Source: Terriglobia bacterium (GTDB lineage Bacteria; Acidobacteriota; Terriglobia; Versatilivoradales; Versatilivoraceae). Taken from it: a stretch of 64,000 bases of DNA. This document shows positions 54,594 through 63,047 of the stretch, one piece after another. The notes under the pieces are model-generated. The model was given only the letters and a program-made list of their open reading frames with translations. It was not told the DNA's origin and searched no databases. Position 1 is the first letter of the stretch; every line of letters begins with the position of its first letter. Both the position numbers and the translations under genes were made by a program. Location: assembly GCA_951813285.1 (NCBI GenBank), contig OX638355.1, positions 1,550,653 through 1,614,652 on the forward strand, written 5' to 3'.

Positions 54594-57131
54594 TCAATGG
54601 TTGAAAAGGAACTCTTTGGTGTTGAGCAGAGCCCAGAGGGTGTCCTGGTAGGCCTCTTCCAAGGCTTCCGAAGCTTGAGCCCTTTTTCCTATATAGCTCA
54701 ATGCCATCTCCGTTTCCTCCGCTTCGGGCAGCCGCGACAACGTCCACAGGTAGAGTTCCCGGATCTTCTCTTCGTCGGTCAGACTGGAATCGTTGGCCAG
54801 ACGGGCAGCCCGCCCTTGCGGGTCGCTCACCTTTTCATGGATCTTGCGAGAATTCAAAAGGTGGAGGCTCTGGGCCAGGTTGGCGTCATGGGTTCGCTCG
54901 GACTCGGAGGCGCTGGCATTGTTGGGTCGGCCAAACAACGTCAGGAAATAGGAGTCGGCGTTGAAGCTGTCGTCGGGTAGCTGCAAGGCCCGCGTTCCTT
55001 TGGGCTGCCCGGGGAATTCGGTCCGGACATCGGTCACCTGGTCGATGGCGTCCAGCAGAACCTCGGCGGTCAACCGCTTGGGGTAGTACCTGGAAAAATT
55101 CTGAGTGTCATCAGCGTTCTCGTCATTGGGATGGGAACTGAGTTGATAGGTCCTGGATTGACAGATGGTTCGGATCAACTCCTTCAGGTCGAATCCGCTT
55201 TGGATGAAATGGCTGGCGAGAGCATCCAGCAAGTCCGGATTGGTGGCGGGGTTGGTGCCTCTCATGTCGTCTTCCGGTTCCACCAGGCCGCGTCCCATGA
55301 AATGCTTCCAGTAACGGTTCACCAGCATGCGAGCGAAGAAGGGATTGTCCTTGTCGGCCATCCAATCCGCCAGGACTTGCCGCGGGTCCTGGTCGGGGGA
55401 GATGGCGAAGGCATCCGTACCCAGTCCCGTGGGCATCACCGGCAGCTTGGTCTTGGGATTGATGGCGGCTGCCGTTCCGCGATCGTGGAAAATGACTTCC
55501 TCCCCGGCTTGAGTCCCCGACTTGCGCGCCAGGCGGGAAAAGAAGGCGGCAAACCCGTAGTAGTCCTGCTGGCTCCATCGTTCGTAGGGGTGGTGATGAC
55601 AACGGGCGCACTGCAGCCGAACGCCCAGGAAAATCTGGGCCGCGTCCTGAACCTGGTCTTCGACGCTCTTGACCTCCCGGAACCAGGTCACGGCCGGATT
55701 GCGGCCTATTTCCCCGGAAGCCGTCACGATCTCCTGCATCCACTGGTCGTAGGGCTTGTTTTCCAGGAGGCTTCGGCGAATCCAGGCGTGGAACAGAAAA
55801 TTGCCCCGAGTCGACCGCTGGTCCCGCCGCTTGTTGCGCAGGATGGCGCTCCACTTGTTGGCGAAATAGTCGGCGTAGGCCGGACTCGCCAGCAGTTGAT
55901 CGACCCACTTCCGGCGCTTGTCGGGATCGGGGTCCGCCATGAACTCTCTGGCCTCGCCGGGGGTGGGCAGGCGGCCGGTGATGTCGATGGAGGCGCGGCG
56001 CAGAAAGGTGGCGTCGTCGCAGGGTTGTGACGGCGGCAGTTCCAGCGTCCGGAGCTTGCTGAGCACCCACCGGTCGATGAAGCTTTTTACCGGCGGCCCC
56101 TCCTGCACCCGACCGCCATAGGGGACCGTCATTCGAAAGACCGCCACCCGGTCCTGGAATCGGACCATGACCGCCGATTGACCGGCCCGTTCCCCAACCC
56201 GCACCAGTCCCGAAGGGCTTGCCTCGGCCAGCTCTTTCTGGTTGGACTCGTACTGGCTGAGGCGGGTCACGTCCTTGCTGGAACCGTCGGAATAGATTGC
56301 GGTCACCAGGAGTTGCTGCTCCTGGTGGCGAGACATCAGCCGATGGGCCGGAAGGACCTGGATTCCCACCACGCTGGCGTCATTGGGTCCTCCGTAGGGC
56401 ATGCCTTGCCTGATCCAGCGAGAGAGCAGGTCGAAGGCCGGCGAGTTCCGTTCGACCCGAAGGCCGCCGCCGTGAGGGACGGCCGCCGTGGCCTTGAGGA
56501 GGAGCAGGCTCCGGTCGGGCGCGGCCGGAAACAGGCGGCGGCCCCGTCCTTCGATGACCAGATACTCGAAATCGTCCTGGGGCTCAAAGCCCAAGAGCGA
56601 CAGCCTGAAGCCGTTTTGACCCGAGGCCTTGCCGTGGCAACCGCCGCTGTTGCATCCCGATTTGGTGAAGATGGGAACGATCTCGTTGGGGAAGTTGACC
56701 CGCCTCGATTGGCCGATCTCTCGGACCCCGAGGCGAGTGCTGGCCGTAAGCCCCTGGGGGAGCCTTGCCGTAACCCGAACCGATCCGTTGGCCAAGGGTG
56801 TCACGAAGCCGGTCGTGTCGATGGAGACGATACCCGGAGGCCGGGACTCGTAGTGGACCTGGCGGGTGTAGTCCACCAGGCTTCCATCGCGCAGGCGTCC
56901 CGTCGCCAGGAGCTGCTGCCGTGCTTCCGAACCCCGCAGCCTTGCCACCGCGTCGGAATCGGGAGAACCGGTCCGACCGGTCTCCAGGGTCAACGCTACC
57001 AGCGGATTGGCGTCGGAGGCAGGGGTGGACCGAGGGGACCGGCCCCGTGCGGAAACAACCGGGAGAAGCAGGACCAATGCCAAGCTCAGGCTGGTGACCC
57101 CGGGAAGGCTGAACCGAGGGATGGTCACCAT
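54594..57131 (-). CDS. DUF1549/DUF1553 protein with bacterial Ig-like domain and haem c motif
   Basis: The 845-residue exported protein has a signal peptide (about 11-30). A Big_2-like domain (about 45-135: LLATGRLRDGSLVDYTRQVH, VTPLANGSVRVTARL) is followed by CNSGGCHGKA (about 160-166), an atypical CxxxxCH haem-like motif. DUF1549 runs from about 350 (DATFLRRASIDITGRLPTPG) to CARCHHHPYERWSQQDYYGF, and DUF1553 fills about 590-830 (FARMLVNRYWKHFMGRGLVE, SQSRTYQLSSHPNDEN). It is the second gene of the DUF1501 operon, 19 bp after it. Confidence 0.93.
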   Translation of the reverse strand: MVTIPRFSLPGVTSLSLALVLLLPVVSARGRSPRSTPASDANPLVALTLETGRTGSPDSDAVARLRGSEARQQLLATGRLRDGSLVDYTRQVHYESRPPGIVSIDTTGFVTPLANGSVRVTARLPQGLTASTRLGVREIGQSRRVNFPNEIVPIFTKSGCNSGGCHGKASGQNGFRLSLLGFEPQDDFEYLVIEGRGRRLFPAAPDRSLLLLKATAAVPHGGGLRVERNSPAFDLLSRWIRQGMPYGGPNDASVVGIQVLPAHRLMSRHQEQQLLVTAIYSDGSSKDVTRLSQYESNQKELAEASPSGLVRVGERAGQSAVMVRFQDRVAVFRMTVPYGGRVQEGPPVKSFIDRWVLSKLRTLELPPSQPCDDATFLRRASIDITGRLPTPGEAREFMADPDPDKRRKWVDQLLASPAYADYFANKWSAILRNKRRDQRSTRGNFLFHAWIRRSLLENKPYDQWMQEIVTASGEIGRNPAVTWFREVKSVEDQVQDAAQIFLGVRLQCARCHHHPYERWSQQDYYGFAAFFSRLARKSGTQAGEEVIFHDRGTAAAINPKTKLPVMPTGLGTDAFAISPDQDPRQVLADWMADKDNPFFARMLVNRYWKHFMGRGLVEPEDDMRGTNPATNPDLLDALASHFIQSGFDLKELIRTICQSRTYQLSSHPNDENADDTQNFSRYYPKRLTAEVLLDAIDQVTDVRTEFPGQPKGTRALQLPDDSFNADSYFLTLFGRPNNASASESERTHDANLAQSLHLLNSRKIHEKVSDPQGRAARLANDSSLTDEEKIRELYLWTLSRLPEAEETEMALSYIGKRAQASEALEEAYQDTLWALLNTKEFLFNH

Positions 57132-57150
57132 TGCTAACCCACCTTTGTAA

Positions 57151-58491
57151 TCAGATCACTTCCGGCATGGGCATGTGGCCGTCGACCAGGTAATGGGGGC
57201 GGTCGGCAAGATCGGTAATGTGAGTCTTGTTGGCGTCGATGCCCAGATTGTGGTAGAGCGTGGCAAAGATCTCCTGAACGTGGACCGGTCTTTCCTTGGG
57301 TTCCTCGCCCAGTCGGTTGGTGGAACCGATGGCTTGGCCGGCCCGCATGCCGCCTCCGGCCATCAGGGCGCAGGAGTTGCGCGGCCAGTGGTCGCGGCCG
57401 GCATCCTTGTTGACTTTGGGAGTGCGGCCGAACTCACCCCAGGCAATGACCGAAACATCCTTGTCGAGTCCTCGCTGATGGAGGTCTTCCACCAGGGCAC
57501 TGACTCCCTGGTCGAAGGCCGGGAGGTAGTAGCGCCCATTCTTGAAATTGTTGCTGTGCCAGTCCCAATAGCCGAAGCTCACCGTCACGCAGCGGACACC
57601 CGCCTCCACCAACCGGCGAGCCACCACGAACTGGTCCATGTGCATGGGAGCCGCGTCTCGTTCCGGCTTGGGGGAGCCTCTGCCGTAGCGGTCGCGGAGC
57701 TTGGAGCTTTCCTGCTCGACATCCAGGGCCTTGAGCAGCCGGCTGGAGGTCAGGACATCGAAAGCCTGCTCCTGGAAGCTGTCCAGACCCTCCATCAAAC
57801 CGGTCCGGTCCACGTCGCGGCGGAACCGGTCGAAGCTCTGCAGCAACTGCCTGCGGTCGGAAAGCCGTTCCAGGCTGACCCCATTCAGGGTCATGTCGTT
57901 TCTGATGTCCCCCTGCGGCTTGAAGGGAGTGTGGGCCACACCCAGGAAACTGGGTCGACCGAAGTTGTACTCGCCGTGGCGGGACTTGTGGGACAGGTTG
58001 ACGTAGGGCGGAATGGCCGGATCGGTGGGACCCTTCAGCTTGGAGAGAACCGATCCCAGTTCCGGCCAGCCTCCCGGAGGAGGATTGCCCCTGCGGCCGC
58101 TGATGCGCCCGGTCATGCACTGGTAGGAGGAGTGGGAATTTTCGGCTCCGACCACGGTTCGAACCAGCACCAGCTTGTCCATGATCCTGGCCAGGCGAGG
58201 CAGGTGCTGGCAGACATGGATTCCCGGGACTTTGGTCTTGATGGCCTGAAATTCGCCGCGGATCTCCGAGGGGGCGTCCGGCTTGAGTTCGTACATGTCC
58301 TGGTGCGGGGGGCCGCCGGGCATGTAAATCATGATGATGGCCTTGCCGGACCGTCCCAGGCCGGACTGCTTTTCCGCCTGGAGCAGCTGGGGCATGGTCA
58401 GTCCACCCATTCCCAGCGCGCCGATCTGGATAAAGTTTCGCCGCGACATGCCGTCGCACATCCGATGACCTTGCCCGTATATGGTCAACAT
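57151..58491 (-). CDS. DUF1501 protein with Tat-like signal
   Basis: The 446-residue protein begins MLTIYGQGHRMCDGMSRRNF, and SRRNFIQIGALGMGGL is a Tat-type signal, so it is probably exported folded. The DUF1501 core shows IMIYMPGGPPHQDMYELKPD, LPRLARIMDKLVLVRTV, CMTGRISGR, and VSVIAWGEFGRTPKVNKDAG with RDHWPRNSCALMAGGGM. The family resembles sulfatase/alkaline phosphatase folds, but no reaction is proven. It opens a four-gene minus-strand operon with DUF1549/1553, PPC and cytochrome/WD40 genes. A close paralogue is at 61457-62788. Confidence 0.94.
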   Translation of the reverse strand: MLTIYGQGHRMCDGMSRRNFIQIGALGMGGLTMPQLLQAEKQSGLGRSGKAIIMIYMPGGPPHQDMYELKPDAPSEIRGEFQAIKTKVPGIHVCQHLPRLARIMDKLVLVRTVVGAENSHSSYQCMTGRISGRRGNPPPGGWPELGSVLSKLKGPTDPAIPPYVNLSHKSRHGEYNFGRPSFLGVAHTPFKPQGDIRNDMTLNGVSLERLSDRRQLLQSFDRFRRDVDRTGLMEGLDSFQEQAFDVLTSSRLLKALDVEQESSKLRDRYGRGSPKPERDAAPMHMDQFVVARRLVEAGVRCVTVSFGYWDWHSNNFKNGRYYLPAFDQGVSALVEDLHQRGLDKDVSVIAWGEFGRTPKVNKDAGRDHWPRNSCALMAGGGMRAGQAIGSTNRLGEEPKERPVHVQEIFATLYHNLGIDANKTHITDLADRPHYLVDGHMPMPEVI

Positions 58492-58529
58492 CGCTCTCAG
58501 CCTCCCCCAGACGATTGCCTGATCCGAGC

Positions 58530-58575
58530 CACTGTATACAGTGGCCGCTAATGTATCACTTCCGACTCGGAAGTG
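58530..58575. promoter_or_regulatory. Paired palindromes upstream of the DUF1501 operon
   Basis: CACTGTATACAGTG (58530-58543) is a perfect 14 bp palindrome. CACTTCCGACTCGGAAGTG (58557-58575) is a perfect 19 bp palindrome around one central base. They lie 39 and 66 bp before the operon's first codon, a suitable place for a dimeric repressor or activator. Confidence 0.5.
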
Positions 58576-58589
58576 TAAAGACGCTATCG

Positions 58590-58990
58590 TTTGCCTGAAA
58601 CAACCGAAAAAAGACAAAAGACAAAGAGCTATCCACGAAGGGGCACTAAGGACGACGAAGGGCCACTAAGGCGTTGAGGTTAACCGCGACGGGATTCCAG
58701 GGTCGCGAAAGGATTTTCAATTTCTGATTGTTTCACACTCGTATGATCCGCACACCAGGGCAGGGGCCGGACTTACCTGAGAATATGCTGCCTAAACCGG
58801 CTTCCTTGAGAGCGGCGAAGCCGCGGCAGCACTTAGCCGTGGGCGTCAGCCCATGGGAAACGTCGCCTATGGGTGTCGAGCCGCGTAGGCGGCGGCAGCA
58901 AATGCCGGTGAGCCCAAGTGAAGCACAAGCCGACGGAATGATGTTTAATCCTGTCTCTTTCCAAAACGCAAACGGCTGGTTGTTTCTCCT
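58590..58990. repeat. Composite repeat cluster
   Basis: About 400 bp matching the cluster at 20160-20660 in the same order: AACCGAAAAAAGACAAAAG, the CACGAAGG / GGCCACTAAGG module, GATTTTCAATTTCTGATTGT, and the palindromic module (58785-58936). It lacks the second 150 bp unit present at 20353-20502. From 58990 to 59215 there is only the AT-rich lead to the next gene. Confidence 0.8.
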
Positions 58991-59215
58991 CCGAATGATC
59001 CGCCTGGCACGGCGGAGGCCGGACTTGCCTGGTGTTGGCGCCCAATGGAAGCCGGAACACGTCGGAGGGAGTGCAATAGCGATGGTTCCTATCTGGACCC
59101 TGGAAGCGGAAAATTTGGAATAAAGTTCTTGATATAGACTAGTCTATAATACAGACTTATTACAAGAATCAATAAGAACAAAGCTGTCGATAGCAGGGAT
59201 AAGGAGGGAGCAGTG

Positions 59216-59833
59216 ATGAACACCGAGGTCGCAAGTAACGATTTGATGTATATCCGGGAGGTGTTGGAGCGCATCCACCGTTGCGTCGACCCCCATGCCT
59301 GGCACTTCGTCTGGTGGGGGACGATCGTGATGCTGTGGTACCCGACCCACAATCTCATGCAATTGAACCTGCTGCCGGACTGGAAGCTTCCGCTGTTGGT
59401 TGTGGCATTGACCCTGGGCTCGCTCGGCAGCGGACTGTTCGGGTGGCGAATGCGTCGCCGCCGGCGGTTGGCCGCGTCGAACACCTTCATCTCCCGCCAG
59501 ATCGTGATGGTTGTGTGGTCCTGCGGTGGCGCGGCGATTCTGCTGAGTGTCCTGGGGCCGCTGACGGAAATTTTCCCCGGGAAACTGGTTCCCCTCATCT
59601 GGGGCTTCGCCTACGCTCATATAGCTTTCGGCGTGGGCGTGGTCTACTCGCGAGAGTACCTGGTCAGCGCGGCGGTCATCTTCGCCGGTTGCATCGGCGC
59701 CATGTTCCGTCCGGAATTCAACGGACTCATACTTGGTCCGTGCATGGGACTGGGGATGATTGTTCCCGGCGTCATTTCCGAGCGCCGCGTCCGAAAAATG
59801 GGGGCGGAGGAGAGCAGTGGCGATGACGCCTGA
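59216..59833 (+). CDS. Small integral membrane protein, unrecognised
   Basis: The 205-residue protein has a soluble N-terminus (MNTEVASNDLMYIREVLERI) and about five or six membrane helices: WHFVWWGTIVMLWYP, LPLLVVALTLGSLGSGLFGW, IVMVVWSCGGAAILLSVLG, LIWGFAYAHIAFGVGVVY and AAVIFAGCIGAMF. The family is not recognised. AAGGAGG lies 8 bases before the ATG at 59216. It overlaps the winged-helix regulator by 11 bp. Such a pair usually means the membrane protein is the regulator's target or sensor partner. Confidence 0.75.
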   Translation: MNTEVASNDLMYIREVLERIHRCVDPHAWHFVWWGTIVMLWYPTHNLMQLNLLPDWKLPLLVVALTLGSLGSGLFGWRMRRRRRLAASNTFISRQIVMVVWSCGGAAILLSVLGPLTEIFPGKLVPLIWGFAYAHIAFGVGVVYSREYLVSAAVIFAGCIGAMFRPEFNGLILGPCMGLGMIVPGVISERRVRKMGAEESSGDDA

Positions 59834-60116
59834 ATTCGACTCGGCCTTTCTCTCTCAGGCGCGCCTGGGGATCGTTTCCGTTCTGGTGGCCCGCGGGACA
59901 GCCACCTTTCCGGAGCTCAAGGACCTTTTGAGGCTGACCCAGGGAAACCTGGGGGCTCACCTGCGCCGATTGGAGGAGGCGCGGTACGTGACCGTGCGCA
60001 AGGAGTTTGTCGGGCGCAAGCCGCGTACCACCGCATCCCTGACAGAAGCGGGCCGGGCCGCCTTCAAGCGGCACATCGCAACATTGGAAACCATCCTGAG
60101 GAACGGCGAGAGGTAG
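59823..60116 (+). CDS. Winged-helix transcriptional regulator (MarR/ArsR-like)
   Basis: The 97-residue protein is a single HTH domain: FLSQARLGIVSVLVARGTAT, FPELKDLLRLTQGNLGAHLR (recognition helix), then the wing YVTVRKEFVGRKPRTTASLT and GRAAFKRHIATLETIL. It matches short regulators of the MarR-like HTH_27 group. It begins inside the 3' end of the membrane protein gene (11 bp overlap), so the two are one operon. No operator was identified; the AT-rich stretch before 59216 is the likely place. Confidence 0.87.
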   Translation: MTPEFDSAFLSQARLGIVSVLVARGTATFPELKDLLRLTQGNLGAHLRRLEEARYVTVRKEFVGRKPRTTASLTEAGRAAFKRHIATLETILRNGER

Positions 60117-60521
60117 ACCCGGAACCTTCGCGGGCAGGCCGGGTTCTGTTCCTGCTCGGCTTGTGCTTCGGGACATGCGTTGAAACAGTCAAATGCCCCG
60201 CCAAGGGTTGACGCGGCTACCGGAATCCGTCAGAATCCTTTCACATCGTTTCAACATCCGTTCAGCTTTTACGTCAGGCCGCCCGGGGCGGGGTAGTTTC
60301 CGGCTCTTGGACTTGGCCCGCATTTTCTCGGCGGATCGCTGGTCGTGGACGGAAAATAGTGTATTTTCAGCATTTTGCCGGTACTACGGGTTTCCCTCGG
60401 CGTCTTCGAGGGTTCGCATGCCGGCACAGCCTGAACAGCCTCCAGCCCTGTCGATTTCACCTGATGCGCTTCATGGAACCGGCAGAGGCTCATCCCAAGC
60501 CGTTATGGAAGGAGTTGACCA
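60117..60521. other. Intergenic region, no feature recognised
   Basis: About 400 bp between the regulator and the lipoprotein gene. The short frames in it have no protein-like character, and I see no clear hairpin or repeat. Confidence 0.45.
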
Positions 60522-61421
60522 ATGAGAGTTCCTACATCTTTCCACCCGTGCCTCAGTGCCAGTCTGATCGCCATCGTCTGTCTGGCGGCCGCCGGCTGCA
60601 GCCAGGAGTCTCAGGTCGACAGGAACACCCCGGAATATCTTTTTTCCGAGGTTAAGAAAGCCGTGGCGGACGGGCGTTACGAAAAGGCGCTCGATTCCTC
60701 GGGGGCTCTGCAGACGCGGTTTCCCAAGAGTGAACAGGCCGCCAAAGCCCGGCTTCTGAACATCGTCCTGCTGGCCGGCCAGAGCGATGGGTTCCGCAAC
60801 ATTGCCGATGCCTACCTGGCCGGCATGGAAGCAGATGCCCAGCAGTACGGCAAGCTGCGCTCCATGGCTTTCAACTACCACCGCAAGCGAAAGAGTGTGG
60901 CGCTGATCCTGTACCAGGCCTGCGACCGCTTTCTGGAGAGGCACTCGCCTGAATCCACCTATGCCCTGGAATCGTCCTGGCCGGTCGACGATTCGGAGCA
61001 GGGGCCGGACCAGTTGGAGGAGGTGAGGAGCGGCACGATGCTCGATTCGGAACAGCAAGAGGAGGTCGAAGTCGTCGAGCTTCCCAAGGGAATTGCCCGA
61101 ACCTTGGCCCGGTTTCTGGACTCGGGGGAGGACTTGGCCCAGGCCCGTGCGACTTTGGATGAGGGATCGGTGGAGCTGGTTCCGAGCCGGGCGCTTCTGA
61201 CGGTGGCTCAATGTATCCTGGACAACCAGAAGCTGTTCGGCCGGGAGGGATTGAGCGAGGTCAAGAACTATTCCATCTTCCTGCACCAGGCCGACAAGGC
61301 GCTCAACCTGACGCTCGCCAGCTTGCAGGAGCACCCCGACGAGGCGATTCAGACAAGCGCGGACCAACTGAAGGCCGAGATTGACGCGTTGTATGGAAGG
61401 AAGACGGACGACAAGAGCTGA
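60522..61421 (+). CDS. TPR-like lipoprotein, unrecognised
   Basis: The 299-residue protein has a lipoprotein signal with lipobox AAGC (Cys26) in CLAAAGCSQESQV. The mature part is helical and begins with a TPR-like pair: YLFSEVKKAVADGRYEKALD and LQTRFPKSEQAAKARLLNIV. An acidic linker lies near 165-185 (DSEQQEEVEVVELP). No enzymatic motif is seen. The ATG follows GAAGGAGTTGACC (7 bases). It is convergent with the DUF1501 paralogue. Function is unknown. Confidence 0.78.
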   Translation: MRVPTSFHPCLSASLIAIVCLAAAGCSQESQVDRNTPEYLFSEVKKAVADGRYEKALDSSGALQTRFPKSEQAAKARLLNIVLLAGQSDGFRNIADAYLAGMEADAQQYGKLRSMAFNYHRKRKSVALILYQACDRFLERHSPESTYALESSWPVDDSEQGPDQLEEVRSGTMLDSEQQEEVEVVELPKGIARTLARFLDSGEDLAQARATLDEGSVELVPSRALLTVAQCILDNQKLFGREGLSEVKNYSIFLHQADKALNLTLASLQEHPDEAIQTSADQLKAEIDALYGRKTDDKS

Positions 61422-61456
61422 AACCCGAGCCTCCGGCACTCAATCGCCCACCGGAG

Positions 61457-62788
61457 TCAAATGACTTCCGGCAAGGGGCGGTAGCCGTCGACCAGGAAGT
61501 GCGGCCGGTCGTTCAGATCGGTGATATGGGTTCTGGCGGCGTCGATGCCCAGGTTGTGGTAGAGGGTGGCGAAGACTTCCTGGAAGTGAATCGGGCGCTC
61601 CTTGGGTTCTTCTCCCAGTCGATTGGTGGTCCCGATCGCCTGTCCGGTGCGCATGCTCCCGCCCGCCATCAGGGCGCTGGATACCCGCGGCCAGTGGTCC
61701 CGCCCCCCATCCTTGTTGATCTTGGGAGTGCGGCCGAACTCGCCCCAGGCGATCACCGTGACGTCCTTGTCCAATCCCCGTTGATGCAGGTCCTCCACCA
61801 GGGCGCTGACCCCCTGGTCGAAGGGCGGCAGGTTGTCTCGTCCCCGCTTGAAATTGCCGCCGTGCCAATCCCAGAAACTGAAGCTGACGGTGACGCAGCG
61901 AACTCCGGCCTCCACCAGCCTGCGCGCCAGCAGGAACTGCCCCATCAGACGTGGGGCGGCGTCCCCCTGATGCTGCGCGGTTCCCTCTCCGTAGCGTTCG
62001 CGGATGCGCGGATCTTCCTTCTCCAGATCCAGGGCTTCCAGGAGCCGGCTGGAGGTCAGGACGTCGAAGGCCTGCTGGTTGAAGGCATCCAGTCCTTTCA
62101 TCCTCCCGCTCCGGTCGGTATCCCGGCGGAAGCGGTCGAAGCTCTGAAGCAGCGCCCGGCGGTCAGACAGCCGCTCCAGGCTGATGCCTTGAAGGGTCAT
62201 GTCCCTGAGGGTATCGCCCTCGGGGCGGAATGGGGTGTGCGCCACTCCCAGGAAGCTGGGGTGTCCGAAATTGTAGGGCCGGTGCCTCATTTTGGGGGTG
62301 AGGTTCACGTAGGGAGGCACAGCCGGATGGGTGGACCCTTCCAGCTTGGAAATGACCGAACCGATCTCGGGCCACCCGCCGGGGGGCGGGTCGTCATTCA
62401 GGCGTCCGGTCATGCACTGATGGGAGGAGTGCCGGTCCTTGGCGCCGACGATGGTTCGCAGCAGCACCAGCTTGTCGGTGATCTTGGCCAGGCGGGGGAG
62501 ATGCTCGCAGATCTGAATGCCTGAGACGTTGGTGGGGATGGGCTTGAACTCTCCGCGAATCTCCGAGGGGGCATCCATCTTGAGCTCGTACATGTCCTGG
62601 TGCGGCGGGCCGCCCGGCAGATAGATCATGATGATGGCCTTGCCGGACTTGCCCAGGCCGGACTGGCGCTCCGCCCGCAGCAGTTGAGGCATGGACAGTC
62701 CCCCCATGCCCAAAGCCCCGATCTTGATGAAGTTGCGCCGGTGGATCCCGTCGCAAAGCCGTTGCTGGCTCCCATGGATGGTGAGCAT
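61457..62788 (-). CDS. DUF1501 protein, paralogue of 57151-58491
   Basis: The 443-residue protein begins MLTIHGSQQRLCDGIHRRNF, with HRRNFIKIGALGMGGL as a Tat-like signal. It shares the core motifs IMIYLPGGPPHQDMYELKMD, LPRLAKITDKLVLLRTI and VTVIAWGEFGRTPKINKDGG with the protein at 57.2-58.5 kb, and long stretches are near-identical even in DNA, so the duplication is recent. The long upstream extension of this frame crosses the divergent gene and is not real. Unlike its paralogue it has no DUF1549/1553 gene behind it in the window. Confidence 0.93.
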   Translation of the reverse strand: MLTIHGSQQRLCDGIHRRNFIKIGALGMGGLSMPQLLRAERQSGLGKSGKAIIMIYLPGGPPHQDMYELKMDAPSEIRGEFKPIPTNVSGIQICEHLPRLAKITDKLVLLRTIVGAKDRHSSHQCMTGRLNDDPPPGGWPEIGSVISKLEGSTHPAVPPYVNLTPKMRHRPYNFGHPSFLGVAHTPFRPEGDTLRDMTLQGISLERLSDRRALLQSFDRFRRDTDRSGRMKGLDAFNQQAFDVLTSSRLLEALDLEKEDPRIRERYGEGTAQHQGDAAPRLMGQFLLARRLVEAGVRCVTVSFSFWDWHGGNFKRGRDNLPPFDQGVSALVEDLHQRGLDKDVTVIAWGEFGRTPKINKDGGRDHWPRVSSALMAGGSMRTGQAIGTTNRLGEEPKERPIHFQEVFATLYHNLGIDAARTHITDLNDRPHFLVDGYRPLPEVI

Positions 62789-63010
62789 CGTCCCTTTCCC
62801 CCGTTTCCCGAGTCGGAGTGCACCCGGGGTGAGTGGTTCTCCCGGCGTGGCCAGGAGATCAATTGCCTCTGATTTAAGGAAATTTACCACTCCCAATGAG
62901 AATTTGTAAAGGATTTGCAGCAATTGGCGGTGTCCGAAGAACGTATTCCCAAGGAAGCCCAAACCCCACTCAAGCCTACCAGCGGGATGTTGTACAATGC
63001 GGCCCAAGGA

Positions 63011-63047
63011 ATGATGAATTATGAGTGATGAATGATGAATCATTTTA
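63011..63047. repeat. Short ATGAATTATGA / TGATGAATGATGAA low-complexity repeat
   Basis: The run GAATGATGAATTATGAGTG continuing ATGAATGATGAATCA is an imperfect tandem of TGATGAAT words right at the start of the BNR gene. It provides several in-frame ATG codons and makes the exact start uncertain. Confidence 0.55.
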
